DNA of 34,387 nucleotides from assembly GCA_945871895.1 (NCBI GenBank), contig CAMBXP010000021.1, positions 1 to 34,387 on the forward strand. Reading direction: 5' to 3'. A program made the translations under genes and the position numbers. Every line of letters begins with the position of its first letter. Position 1 is the stretch's first letter. Positions 1-8,494 of the stretch are shown here, piece after piece. Source of the stretch: Chryseobacterium gleum. Lineage in GTDB: Bacteria; Bacteroidota; Bacteroidia; Flavobacteriales_C; GCA-002722245. The notes beneath the pieces are model-generated. The model made no database searches. It worked only from the letters and a program-made list of their open reading frames with translations, and was not told the DNA's origin.

Positions 1-28
1 ACTTAAAAAAGAATTTTTAGTACACAGT

Positions 29-67
29 CACCCTTCTCTTTTGGAGAAGGGCTGGGGATGAGGCCTT
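29..67. repeat. Degenerate copy of the 22456-22558 hairpin repeat
   Basis: The stretch contains a perfect 8-bp hairpin, CCCTTCTC at 31-38 and GAGAAGGG at 44-51, followed by CTGGGG and ATGAGGCCT. This matches, with several substitutions, one arm of the long inverted repeat at 22456-22558 (CCTTTGGAGAGGG, GGGGTGAGGCCT). It lies just upstream of parC and could also end transcription of whatever gene precedes the window. It has no T-run directly after the stem, so it is called a repeat rather than a terminator. Confidence 0.5.
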
Positions 68-99
68 AGGAGATTAATAGAAAAAGTATAGCATAAGAA

Positions 100-2697
100 A
101 TGGCAGATAAAACAAATAACGAAGACGATTATCAGGAGTTGAACCAAGACAACAGCGATGCTCATTTAGAGAACATCGTTGCTGTGCGAGGTATGTACGA
201 AAACTGGTTTTTGGATTATGCTTCGTATGTTATTTTAGAGCGCGCTGTGCCGCACGTTGATGACGGATTGAAACCGGTTCAGCGTCGTGCTTTATATTCT
301 ATGTGGGAATTGGAAGATGGTCGTTACAATAAGGTGGCGAACATTGTAGGAAATACGATGAAGTACCATCCGCACGGAGATGTGTCGATTGCCGATGCTC
401 TCGTAAATGTGGGACAAAAAGATTTACTAATAGATTGCCAAGGTAACTGGGGAAATATTCTTACCGGAGATAGAGCCGCAGCTTCTCGTTATATTGAAGC
501 GCGTTTAACCAAGTTTGCTTTAGAGGTTGCATTCAACCCTAAAACAACGCAGTGGATGGATTCTTACGACGGAAGAAACAAAGAGCCAATTACAACACCC
601 ATGAAGTTTCCGTTGTTGTTGGCGCAAGGTGTTGAAGGTATTGCTGTTGGTTTGGCTTGTAAAATATTGCCGCACAATTTTATTGAATTGATTGATGCTT
701 CTATCGCTCGTTTGCGTGGAAGAAATATTCAGTTGTTTCCCGATTTTCCCACAGGCGGATTGGTAGATGTTTCAAACTATAACGACGGTTTACGTGGTGG
801 AAGAATTCGTGTGAGAGCGAAAATAAATAAGCTCGATAAAAAGACTTTGTCGATTAGTGAAATTCCTTTTTCAACTACTACCACTTCTTTAATGGAGTCG
901 ATTGTAAAAGCAGTAGAAAAAGGAAAAATTAAAATCAGAAATATAGAAGACAATACCAGTGATAAAGTGGAAATCATGATTCACTTGCCAGCTGGTATTT
1001 CTCCCGATACTACCATGGATGCCTTGTATGCATTCACCGATTGCGAAGTTTCTATTTCTCCCAACGCTTGTGTGATTCACGATGATAAACCTAAGTTTTT
1101 AGGTGTTGCCGAAATGTTGAAACGTTCAACCGAATCAACTTTAGAATTGCTTAAAAGAGAGTTAGAGATTCGCAAAGAAGAATTAGAAAAGTTATGGCAT
1201 TTTGCTTCTCTCGAAAGAATATTTATTGAGAAAAGAATTTACCGCAATATTGAGGAATGTGAAACTTGGGAAGAGGTGATTAAAGCCATTCACAAAGGAT
1301 TAAAACCTCACATTAAAAAATTAATTCGGCCGGTTACCGACGAAGATGTTGCCCGCTTAACAGAAATAAAAATCAAACGTATTTCTAAGTTCGATAGTGA
1401 GAAAGCCAACAATGATATCATTCAGTTGGAAGAGCAGTTGAAAGAGGTAAAACATCATTTAGAAAACTTAATTGATTACGCTGTTGAGTATTTCAAAAAC
1501 TTAAAAAAGAAATACGGAGAGGGTAGAGAGCGCAAGACAGAAATTAGAACTTTCGAAAATATTCAAGCGACCGATGTTATCATCGCGAACAGAAAATTAT
1601 ATGTTGATGCCGAAGAAGGATTTATTGGTTGGGGTATCAAAAAAGAAGACAATTATGTTGCCGATTGTTCAGAGATTGATGACATTGTGGTGTTCTTAGA
1701 AGACGGGACTTTAAAGGTGGTGAAAGTGGCCAATAAAGTATTTGTTGGTAAAGGAATTATTTATTGCAATGTTTGGAAAAAAGCCGATGAACGTACCATT
1801 TACAATGTGATTTATCAAGATGGCGCTAAAGGTCACGCCATGGTAAAACGCTTCGCTGTAACTGGTGTAACACGCGATAAAGATTATCAAGTTACCAGAG
1901 GTACGGCAGGCTCTAAAGTGTTGTATTTTTCAGCCAATCCAAATGGAGAAGCAGAGGTGGTGAACATTCAGTTGAAACCGATTCCGGGCATCAAGAAATT
2001 TAATTTCGATTACGATTTCAAACTCTTAACCATCAAAGGAAGAAGTTCACTAGGAAATATTTTGTCGAAATATCCTGTGAAAAAAGTGGTATTGAAAGAG
2101 CAAGGTGTTTCTACTTTGTCGGCACTAAAAATTTGGTACGATGATGTAACACGAAGATTGAATACAGAGGAGCGCGGACAATTCCTTGGCGAGTTCCGTG
2201 GTGATGATAAGATATTGGTGATAATGCAATCGGGACACTACATGCTGCACCCTTGCAAACTCGATACGCACTTCGAAGAAGATATGATTATCATAGAGAA
2301 ATGGTTGCCTAAAAAACCAATCTCTTGTATCTACTTCGATCCGACTAAAAAAGCATTCAACGTTAAGCGTTTCTTGATAGAACCAACCGAAAGAAAAGTA
2401 TTGTTTATTGGCGAAGAAGAAGGTTCGTACATGGAATATGTAAGCACCGATTGGCGCCCAGTAATCGAAGTTGTTTTCTCTAAAGAAGGTGGTAAAGAAA
2501 AACCTGCCGAACAAGTAATACTCGATGAATTCATCACTGTAAAAGGATTGAAGGCAATAGGTAATCGCTTATCTACCAACAAAATCAAAAACATCAATAA
2601 ACTAGAATCATTAGAACCACCTGCAGAAGCTTTTGAAGAAGAAGAGGAAGAAGGAGGAGAAGAAGATGCACAGGGAACGATTGAGTTTGAGGAGTAG
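100..2697 (+). CDS. parC: DNA topoisomerase IV subunit A (ParC/GyrA family)
   Basis: This is the DNA-breaking and -rejoining subunit of topoisomerase IV, which works with ParE to decatenate daughter chromosomes. The 865-aa protein has the breakage-reunion domain first: the YHPHGD motif at about 89-94 and the RAAASRY catalytic segment, with the nucleophilic tyrosine at Y131 preceded by R130. A coiled-coil tower follows (about 340-480) and then a C-terminal beta-pinwheel region. The tail is very acidic (runs of Glu from about 846). The GNWGN and SRYIEARL wording is typical of the Bacteroidota ParC type rather than GyrA. At the position of the quinolone-contacting Ser (GyrA S83) it has Val95, while the acidic partner is kept as D99. 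A ParE gene may lie upstream, outside the window. The ATG at 100 gives the usual family length. Confidence 0.95.
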   Translation: MADKTNNEDDYQELNQDNSDAHLENIVAVRGMYENWFLDYASYVILERAVPHVDDGLKPVQRRALYSMWELEDGRYNKVANIVGNTMKYHPHGDVSIADALVNVGQKDLLIDCQGNWGNILTGDRAAASRYIEARLTKFALEVAFNPKTTQWMDSYDGRNKEPITTPMKFPLLLAQGVEGIAVGLACKILPHNFIELIDASIARLRGRNIQLFPDFPTGGLVDVSNYNDGLRGGRIRVRAKINKLDKKTLSISEIPFSTTTTSLMESIVKAVEKGKIKIRNIEDNTSDKVEIMIHLPAGISPDTTMDALYAFTDCEVSISPNACVIHDDKPKFLGVAEMLKRSTESTLELLKRELEIRKEELEKLWHFASLERIFIEKRIYRNIEECETWEEVIKAIHKGLKPHIKKLIRPVTDEDVARLTEIKIKRISKFDSEKANNDIIQLEEQLKEVKHHLENLIDYAVEYFKNLKKKYGEGRERKTEIRTFENIQATDVIIANRKLYVDAEEGFIGWGIKKEDNYVADCSEIDDIVVFLEDGTLKVVKVANKVFVGKGIIYCNVWKKADERTIYNVIYQDGAKGHAMVKRFAVTGVTRDKDYQVTRGTAGSKVLYFSANPNGEAEVVNIQLKPIPGIKKFNFDYDFKLLTIKGRSSLGNILSKYPVKKVVLKEQGVSTLSALKIWYDDVTRRLNTEERGQFLGEFRGDDKILVIMQSGHYMLHPCKLDTHFEEDMIIIEKWLPKKPISCIYFDPTKKAFNVKRFLIEPTERKVLFIGEEEGSYMEYVSTDWRPVIEVVFSKEGGKEKPAEQVILDEFITVKGLKAIGNRLSTNKIKNINKLESLEPPAEAFEEEEEEGGEEDAQGTIEFEE

Positions 2698-2843
2698 ATT
2701 AGTGTTTGAAAAGTAGGTTTTTTACCCAGTTCGTCTTTGCGAAAATTTTGTACCCAAAATTAAAGCAATCTCATCATATAAAGATTTATCTCTTTTATAC
2801 CGTTGCTTAAGACCAAACGGCAATTGCCTTGAAGTTTATTCCC

Positions 2844-2978
2844 CGTAATTTCAGATTGCGCTACGCTCACTAGCGTCCTAACATAATTAAAAGAGAATCA
2901 ATTGATTGAGATTTTCCTTGTCATTTTCATTTACATGATGTTAGGACGCTAGTGCGCTTCGCTAAATTTGAAATTACG
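2844..2978. repeat. MITE-like inverted-repeat element, 135 bp
   Basis: Arms at 2844-2884 and 2938-2978 are both 41 nt and face each other across a 53-nt centre. The outer 10 bp (CGTAATTTCA / TGAAATTACG) and inner 17 bp (CACTAGCGTCCTAACAT and its complement) are perfect; the middle is degenerate. No reading frame of note lies inside. It has the shape of a small non-autonomous mobile element or a REP-type hairpin. Confidence 0.6.
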
Positions 2979-3013
2979 AAGTGAGTGGATTATTGTTTTC
3001 AAAACAAAGAGAA

Positions 3014-3155
3014 GTAGGGCAATAGTTCCTTCGGAGTACCTCAGGAGGACATTAGCGCTATAGCTCTTGAAAATATTTGCAGACAAAGTACTTCACGCAT
3101 GGGGCACTTACTGTCACCCGTCAGCTGACGGGCTCCGAAGGAACTATCGTCCTAC
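3014..3155. repeat. Hairpin repeat with TAGTTCCTTCGG arms (copy 1)
   Basis: Arms at 3014-3036 and 3133-3155 (23 bp, two mismatches) share the core ATAGTTCCTTCGGAG. They enclose about 96 nt that includes the 16-bp palindrome CCCGTCAGCTGACGGG at 3117-3132. The left arm continues into TACCTCAGGA, the same words as in the cleaner copy at 11781-11882, so both belong to one dispersed family. The rest of the 2698-3226 gap holds no credible gene. Confidence 0.65.
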
Positions 3156-3226
3156 ATTTCCAAAAACCAGCGAACTATTGACTTTGAGGAGTAGGGTTTT
3201 TGATTTTAACTTTTTACATTTACCTC

Positions 3227-3973
3227 ATGCGCTTTTTTATCCATTTATCTTATTGCGGAACAGCATACCACGGTTGGCAAAAACAACCGAATAATGTTAC
3301 TGTGCAAGAGAAGGTAGATTTTTGTTTGAGTAAGCTTATTGGTAAAGAAATAGAAACTTTGGGTTGCGGACGAACAGATAGCGGCGTTCACGCCAGCGAT
3401 TTCTATGCGCATTTCGATGTGGAAGAACAAAATTTCACAGAAGAGGATTTGGCTTTTCGCCTTAATCGTTTTTTACCAAAGGACATTGCGGTAAAAAAGG
3501 TGTTTAAAGTTAAGGATGATTTTCATGCGCGCTTTGATGCCAAATGGCGAGAATACGAATATTGGCTTACCTTTCAGAAAGATGCATTTTTAATTGATAG
3601 AGCATTGCATCTTCCTGCAAATTTAGATGTAAATAAAATGCAGGAAGCAGCCAGCTTACTGCTGAATTACAACGATTTTCAATGTTTCTCTAAAGTGCAT
3701 ACCGATGTAAATAATTTCAATTGTACCGTGCATTTGGCCGAGTTTGAAAAGCGCGGAGATTTGTTGGTGTTTAAAATTAGAGCCAATCGCTTTTTACGAA
3801 ATATGGTACGCGCCATTGTAGGTACATTAATAGAGGTGGGGAAAGGTAATGTGAGTATAGAAGAGTTCAAAAAAATTATTGAATCGAAAGACAGACGAGA
3901 AGCAGGTACATCAATCGATGCGCATGCCTTGTATCTTTCAAAAGTGGAATATGATTTTAATTCAAAAAAATAA
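3227..3973 (+). CDS. truA: tRNA pseudouridine(38-40) synthase TruA
   Basis: The enzyme converts uridines 38-40 in the anticodon arm of tRNAs to pseudouridine. Starting at the ATG at 3227 the protein is 248 aa and begins MRFFIHLSYCGTAYHGWQ, the normal TruA N-terminus; the frame stays open upstream to a TTG at 3200, but that extension (TFYIYL) is not family-like. The catalytic motif GCGRTDSGVHA is at about 47-56 with the nucleophile D51. A second conserved block, RANRFLRNMVRAIVGTL, lies near 190-206. No Shine-Dalgarno site is visible. The next gene starts 4 nt after its stop, so the two may be cotranscribed. Confidence 0.95.
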   Translation: MRFFIHLSYCGTAYHGWQKQPNNVTVQEKVDFCLSKLIGKEIETLGCGRTDSGVHASDFYAHFDVEEQNFTEEDLAFRLNRFLPKDIAVKKVFKVKDDFHARFDAKWREYEYWLTFQKDAFLIDRALHLPANLDVNKMQEAASLLLNYNDFQCFSKVHTDVNNFNCTVHLAEFEKRGDLLVFKIRANRFLRNMVRAIVGTLIEVGKGNVSIEEFKKIIESKDRREAGTSIDAHALYLSKVEYDFNSKK

Positions 3974-3977
3974 AAAT

Positions 3978-4754
3978 ATGATGAAGAAAATATTTTTCGT
4001 GTCGCTTGTAAGTGTAATCGTTTTTTCATGTAATAATGGTACCGACGGTCCGACACTAGAAGAAAAACAATCAACCGTTAACGTTAGTGCCTACAAAGAT
4101 GAACAAGGCAATTTACAATGGGTGCGTGTAGACAATGGCGAGCAAATAGAAGTGCTGCCTTTGAGTGATTCTTTGGCCTTGCCCGATTCTTTAAAAAACG
4201 AAGGAGTGCTCCTAGAATTTGTGGGCAATTATTACAAGGAAAAACAACCTTTTGTGGTGCAAGGTGATACCTTCTTTTACAAAACGATACTGTACAAAAG
4301 TTTTCTGGTGAAAGGCGCTACCAAGGTTGATGCCGATGCTGTCGTTTCTGAAGCCAGCGTTTTGCCTTTTTCACAAATAGATACCACCAATTTCTTTCAG
4401 GCTTTTGCAGCCTATGTGCAAAACGGAAATATTTATGAGATGATGAATTTTTACGATTCGGCTTATTATCAGCGTCGCTGTGTTCAGGCTTTAGCCAATG
4501 ATACCGCCAAATGTATGAATGAACAATATTGTGGTGAGTTTTTAAAAGGAAACGATGGCGCTGTTAAAAGAGGCTGCTTGGATTACAATGATATTGAGTC
4601 GATAGAATTTTTAGGCATCACCAACGAGATGGATGAAAATATTGCCAACTATAAAATTTCTTCTGCCGATGGCAGAGTGATTAAAATGAGAATGTTCTAC
4701 AAGAAGAAGTCGAATGGAAAAAAAGTGAGCTATGCTTTCTTTGGCTTGAACTAG
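3978..4754 (+). CDS. Hypothetical lipoprotein
   Basis: The product is a 258-aa predicted lipoprotein of unknown function. The N-terminus MMKKIFFVSLVSVIVFSC is a short signal peptide ending in a lipobox, with the lipidated Cys at 18. The start could be either of the two adjacent ATGs (3978 or 3981). No acidic surface-export signature follows the Cys (NNGTDG), so the protein may stay facing the periplasm. The mature part is mixed charge with repeated acidic turns and four Cys in the C-terminal half (about 165-200: RRC, AKC, YCG, GCL), which could form disulfides. It starts 4 nt after truA but shows no functional link to it. I do not recognise the family. Confidence 0.8.
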   Translation: MMKKIFFVSLVSVIVFSCNNGTDGPTLEEKQSTVNVSAYKDEQGNLQWVRVDNGEQIEVLPLSDSLALPDSLKNEGVLLEFVGNYYKEKQPFVVQGDTFFYKTILYKSFLVKGATKVDADAVVSEASVLPFSQIDTTNFFQAFAAYVQNGNIYEMMNFYDSAYYQRRCVQALANDTAKCMNEQYCGEFLKGNDGAVKRGCLDYNDIESIEFLGITNEMDENIANYKISSADGRVIKMRMFYKKKSNGKKVSYAFFGLN

Positions 4755-4777
4755 TTCTATTCTTTTGTATTTAAGAG

Positions 4778-4826
4778 AATACCTCTTTTTAGGTATTGTA
4801 ACCCAAATACTCTAAAGATATATTTG
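4778..4826 (+). promoter_or_regulatory. Promoter with overlapping palindromic operator candidate
   Basis: A -7 element TATATTTG (4819-4826) matches the Bacteroidota TAnnTTTG consensus exactly. It sits 20 nt after TTG at 4796-4798, which fits the -33 element. The palindrome AATACCT (4778-4784), 6-nt spacer, AGGTATT (4791-4797) overlaps the -33 element, where a repressor would act. Transcription would begin near 4833, leaving about a 75-nt leader before the ATG at 4908. The palindrome has no T-run after it, so it is less likely to be a terminator of the preceding gene. The regulator is unknown. Confidence 0.5.
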
Positions 4827-4907
4827 TTTCGTAAAAAAGGGAAACCCTACAAAAAGTGCTCGAACACTAATCAAGAGTTTCCCATCATTATTAATCGAAC
4901 AATTAAA

Positions 4908-6071
4908 ATGCAAACATTAGTTTCAAAAACTCTAGCAAAAAGCGCAATACTCGCTTCTTTGTCGGTTGTGTTAATGTCTACTTCATGTAAAAAAGATCCA
5001 ACGGTGGAACCTGTTGTTGACGATAAACCAAGTTACAGCATTCCATCTACTTATGCTTTTAATGGTAGCGATGGATTGACTTCAGTAGATTATGCCGGAC
5101 AAACAGATAGAATCAATCAGTTGGTAGAGTTGAACAATAAATTAAAGACGGGTGATGCCGGCCAACTTTTAAGCGCGCAAGCCTTGAAAGATATGTTTGC
5201 CAATGTGGGTGGCAACGGTAATGGTAATTTCACTTTTACTTCTACGCGTCAGTTGAAAGACAAATGTTTTTCTTTAGATGCTTCTGTTTATGAAGCTATT
5301 TACGATTCAGCTGCTTTAGCTAGTGATAGCGGTGCTGTTTTGGCGGTTGCTGCAAATGGTAAAGCTGGTTTAGCTGCAAGGAGTAATAACACTACTATTT
5401 TGGTAGATAAGAATGGATTTGAATTCACTCAAAAAAATCAAAAAGGGTTGATGGGTGCTGTTTTCTTGTACCAAATCTTTAATGTCTATTTATCTGATGC
5501 AAAAATTGGAGATGCTGTAGATAATACCAATTTAGTTGCTGGAAAAAATTACACCGCCATGGAACACTATGCCGATGAAGCGTTTGGTTATTTTGGTGCG
5601 CCAATCGATTTTAAATCGAATTATACAGGCACAGGAACTCCCAGATATTGGGCGAGTTACAGCGCCGAAATGGATGTCGTTTTAGGTTGTACTGATAAAA
5701 TAATGTTGGCCTTTAGAACCCTGCGCGCTGCCATCACCAATAAAGATATGGTGACTAAAAATAAACAACGCGATATTTTATATACCGAGTTAGAAAAATT
5801 AGTGGCTGCTTGTATTATTCATTACGCTAACGATGTTTTGGTGGAAACCAATCAAGGTAACATGTTGCACCAACTTTCTGAAATGTACGGTTTCATGCAA
5901 GGCTTGAAATACAATACTGTGGAAAAAAGAAAAATCACCAATTCAGAATTAACAGTCTTGTTTAATCATTTGGGTACCAATCTTTGGAATGTTACTGCTA
6001 ATGATTTAAATGCTATTAAAGATGATTTGGCTACTCGTTACGGATTAACTGCTGTTAAAAATACATTGTAA
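4908..6071 (+). CDS. DUF4856 family lipoprotein
   Basis: The product is a 387-aa outer-membrane lipoprotein of the DUF4856 family, typically found next to imelysin and TonB receptor genes in Bacteroidota and thought to serve metal uptake. The ATG at 4908 gives a proper signal peptide ending MSTSC, with the anchored Cys at 27; 28 further in-frame upstream codons lack signal character. After the Cys comes KKDPTVEP, a charged segment resembling the Bacteroidota lipoprotein export signal, so surface exposure is possible. The family block is visible at about 43-75 (YSIPSTYAFNG, VDYAGQTDRIN). A central stretch resembles the HYADEAFGYFG helix shared with imelysin-type proteins. It opens a four-gene operon; the next ATG is 3 nt after its stop. 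The biochemical role is not established. Confidence 0.85.
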   Translation: MQTLVSKTLAKSAILASLSVVLMSTSCKKDPTVEPVVDDKPSYSIPSTYAFNGSDGLTSVDYAGQTDRINQLVELNNKLKTGDAGQLLSAQALKDMFANVGGNGNGNFTFTSTRQLKDKCFSLDASVYEAIYDSAALASDSGAVLAVAANGKAGLAARSNNTTILVDKNGFEFTQKNQKGLMGAVFLYQIFNVYLSDAKIGDAVDNTNLVAGKNYTAMEHYADEAFGYFGAPIDFKSNYTGTGTPRYWASYSAEMDVVLGCTDKIMLAFRTLRAAITNKDMVTKNKQRDILYTELEKLVAACIIHYANDVLVETNQGNMLHQLSEMYGFMQGLKYNTVEKRKITNSELTVLFNHLGTNLWNVTANDLNAIKDDLATRYGLTAVKNTL

Positions 6072-6074
6072 TAT

Positions 6075-7160
6075 ATGCGCGCTCTACTTGGGATACTTAT
6101 AGTTGCTTTGCTTTCTTGCTCTTCTTGCAAACCCAAAGATAAGGAGGAAGAAAAAGAGTTTGATTTAAAGGGAATGCTTGCTAATGTTGGCGACAACATT
6201 ATAGTACCTGCGTATCAAAATTTTAAAAGTACTGTAGATATCCTAAGTGTTGCTGCCGATACTTTTACCAATAATCCAAATACTCCTCATTTGTTAAGTT
6301 TGAGAGTAGCTTTTAAAAATGCTTACATCAACTGGCAAAAATGCGATGTTTTTGAATTCGGTCCGGCTATGGACAATGCGCTTCGTGCCAACTTCAATGT
6401 ATATCCTACCGATACCGCTAAAATTACCACCAATGTTTCTTCGGGTTCTTTTAATATAGATGTGTTGAGCAATAGCGATGCTAAAGGTTTTCCCGCTATC
6501 GACTTCTTACTGTATGGCGACAACCAAAGTGATGCTTATATTCTCTCAACATTTACCACGCATACCCACGCTGCTAACAAGAAGCAATATTTATTGGCCC
6601 TCATAGCTGGTATAAAATCAAAAACAGATGCTACAGTAAGTGCATGGGGAACATACATTACAACATTTAAAACTTCTTTAGGCTATAGTGTAGGAAGTTC
6701 AGCAGGCTTGTTGGTAAACGCCATGAACAGCTATTACGAAAGATATCTTAGAGATGGTAAAGTAGGTATTCCTGTGGGTATTCGTTCGTTGGGTATTGCT
6801 TTGCCCCTGCAAACAGAAGCTTTTTATGGCAAGTTTTCTGCCGAATTGTTGAATGCTAGTTTACAGTCTTTTCAAAATTTGTATTTGGGTAAATATGGTA
6901 CTACCAATGGTTTAGGTTTAGATGATCATTTGGTGGCTTACGATGGTGCTGCAATAGATGAAAATTTACGCAATTATTTGGCCGATGCAGTTGTGGCATG
7001 CAACACTTTAAGCGATCCTTTGTCGCAACAAATCATCAACAATCAACCATCAGTAGAAGCGGTGTATTCTAAATTGCAAAAAGTGATTATTCCACTAAAA
7101 GTAGATATGCCTTCTAAACTAGGTATTCTCATTTCTTATCAAGATAACGACGGCGATTAA
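6075..7160 (+). CDS. Imelysin-like (peptidase M75 family) lipoprotein
   Basis: The product is a 361-aa lipoprotein of the imelysin family, alpha-helical iron-regulated proteins that in characterised systems bind metal at the cell surface or periplasm (EfeO/IrpA relatives). The signal peptide ends in LLSCSSC (Cys 15 or 18), followed by the strongly acidic KPKDKEEEKEFD, which looks like a surface-export signal. Helical landmarks INWQKCDVFEFGP (about 85-97) and KGFPAIDFLLYG (137-148) are typical. The classic GxHxxE motif is replaced by GFPAID (138-143), so the conserved His and Glu are missing; peptidase activity is therefore doubtful. The stop TAA shares its last base with the ATG of the next gene (TAATG), indicating translational coupling. 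Confidence 0.88.
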   Translation: MRALLGILIVALLSCSSCKPKDKEEEKEFDLKGMLANVGDNIIVPAYQNFKSTVDILSVAADTFTNNPNTPHLLSLRVAFKNAYINWQKCDVFEFGPAMDNALRANFNVYPTDTAKITTNVSSGSFNIDVLSNSDAKGFPAIDFLLYGDNQSDAYILSTFTTHTHAANKKQYLLALIAGIKSKTDATVSAWGTYITTFKTSLGYSVGSSAGLLVNAMNSYYERYLRDGKVGIPVGIRSLGIALPLQTEAFYGKFSAELLNASLQSFQNLYLGKYGTTNGLGLDDHLVAYDGAAIDENLRNYLADAVVACNTLSDPLSQQIINNQPSVEAVYSKLQKVIIPLKVDMPSKLGILISYQDNDGD

Positions 7161-8494
7161 TGAATAAGTTTCTCGCCTATATTCAAAAGCCTGTGCACAT
7201 TGCGCCTTTGGCCATGTTTAGGGTTTTGTTTGGCGGAATGATGTTTTTTAGTATTCTTCGTTTTGCCAGCAAAGGATGGATTTACGATTTGTACATTAAG
7301 CCTTCATATTTCTTTACCTACATGGGTTTTTCATGGGTTAAATCTTTGGGTGAAGTGGGCATGTATTTGGTTTTTATAGCGCTGGCTTTAAGTTTTTTAT
7401 TCGTGATGTTGGGCTATTTTTACCGCATTGCAAGTGTGAGTGCTTTTGTGCTGTTTACCTACGTGGAGCTTATCGACAAAAGCAACTACCTCAATCATTA
7501 TTACTTCATTAGCATTGTTTCTTTTTTGATGTGTTTCTTACCCGCACATCGCTATTTTTCTTTGGATGTGTGGCGCAAGCCATCGCTTAAAGTTTCGCAT
7601 GTTCCCTTTTGGATGACGGCTGCTATAAAGCTGCAATTGGGCATGGTTTATTTTTTTGCCGGAGTGGCAAAAATCAATCACGATTGGCTGTTTAATGCTA
7701 TGCCTTTGCGTTTGTGGTTGCCGCCCAGACAAGATATGCCCATCATTGGTACTTTATTTACCTACACTTGGGTGGCCTATTTTTTTAGTTGGTTTGGTTG
7801 TGTTTACGATTTAACTATTCCTTTCTTTTTGTGCTTCAAAAAAACCCGCACTTGGGCTTACGTTTTTGTGATTCTGTTTCATGTGCTAACAGGTATGCTC
7901 TTTTATATTGGCATGTTTCCTTATATCATGATTGTATCCACGCTCGTTTTTTTTAATGCCGAATTTCATCTAAAAGTAATAGCTTGGTTTAATAAATTGT
8001 TTCGCATCAGCAGCACAGAAATTTATCTTCCTTTAGAAATAAAGTATTCGCTTTTGCGCAATTTTTTATTGCTCTTTTTTAGTATTCAAATTGTTTTGCC
8101 TTTTCGTTATGCTGCTTATAGTGGCAAGCTTTTTTGGCACGAAGAGGGTTATCGTTTTTCTTGGCGTGTAATGTTGATGGAAAAAGGGGGGTACGCCATT
8201 TTTAAAGTAAAAGACAAAGACAGTGGCAGAAATTGGGAGGTGCGCAATTACGATTTCCTTACTCCGGTGCAAGAAAAAATGATGAGCACCCAGCCCGATA
8301 TGATTTTACAATTTGCTCACTTTTTAGCCGAAAAATACCACAAAAAGGGTATGCCTAACGTGGAGATAAAAGTAGAATGTTACGTAACTTTGAACGGCTC
8401 GCCCAGCAGGCTTCTCATCAATCCCGAAGTTGATTTAACCAAGGTGAATGAGAGCTTCAAAAAAAGAGATTGGGTGCTGCCTTTTGAGGAATAA
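7160..8494 (+). CDS. HTTM domain (vitamin K-dependent gamma-carboxylase-like) membrane protein
   Basis: The product is a 444-aa integral membrane protein with about seven or eight hydrophobic segments between 15 and 320, followed by a soluble C-terminal domain (about 330-444). The HTTM fold is shared with vertebrate gamma-glutamyl carboxylase. The motif FFAGVAKINHDWL (about 165-177) corresponds to the carboxylase segment carrying the catalytic base, with K171 in the lysine position. LNHYYF (111-116) and the EEGYRFSWRVML block in the soluble domain also match that family. Whether bacterial HTTM proteins of this operon type carboxylate glutamates is not known; a membrane redox or transport accessory role is the alternative. 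It overlaps both neighbours by 1 nt (TAATG junctions). Confidence 0.85.
   Translation: MNKFLAYIQKPVHIAPLAMFRVLFGGMMFFSILRFASKGWIYDLYIKPSYFFTYMGFSWVKSLGEVGMYLVFIALALSFLFVMLGYFYRIASVSAFVLFTYVELIDKSNYLNHYYFISIVSFLMCFLPAHRYFSLDVWRKPSLKVSHVPFWMTAAIKLQLGMVYFFAGVAKINHDWLFNAMPLRLWLPPRQDMPIIGTLFTYTWVAYFFSWFGCVYDLTIPFFLCFKKTRTWAYVFVILFHVLTGMLFYIGMFPYIMIVSTLVFFNAEFHLKVIAWFNKLFRISSTEIYLPLEIKYSLLRNFLLLFFSIQIVLPFRYAAYSGKLFWHEEGYRFSWRVMLMEKGGYAIFKVKDKDSGRNWEVRNYDFLTPVQEKMMSTQPDMILQFAHFLAEKYHKKGMPNVEIKVECYVTLNGSPSRLLINPEVDLTKVNESFKKRDWVLPFEE

Larger units (their letters stand above)
2680..3194. repeat. 18-bp imperfect direct repeats bounding the parC-truA gap
   Basis: The last bases of parC including its stop codon (2680-2697, ATTGAGTTTGAGGAGTAG) recur at 3177-3194 with one substitution (ATTGACTTTGAGGAGTAG). 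The two copies bracket about 480 bp of non-coding, hairpin-rich DNA. This looks like a gene-end duplication formed when the intervening DNA arrived; chance similarity is not excluded. Confidence 0.5.

Noticed and set aside
2698..3226. tRNA or other structured RNA gene in the repeat-rich gap
   Set aside because: The inverted repeats are long single hairpins; no cloverleaf, no TTCGA-type T-loop pattern with matching stems and no CCA end was found.
3067..3294. Open frame of 75 codons between parC and truA
   Set aside because: It runs through the hairpin repeat and into truA in another frame; no motif or start signal is visible.
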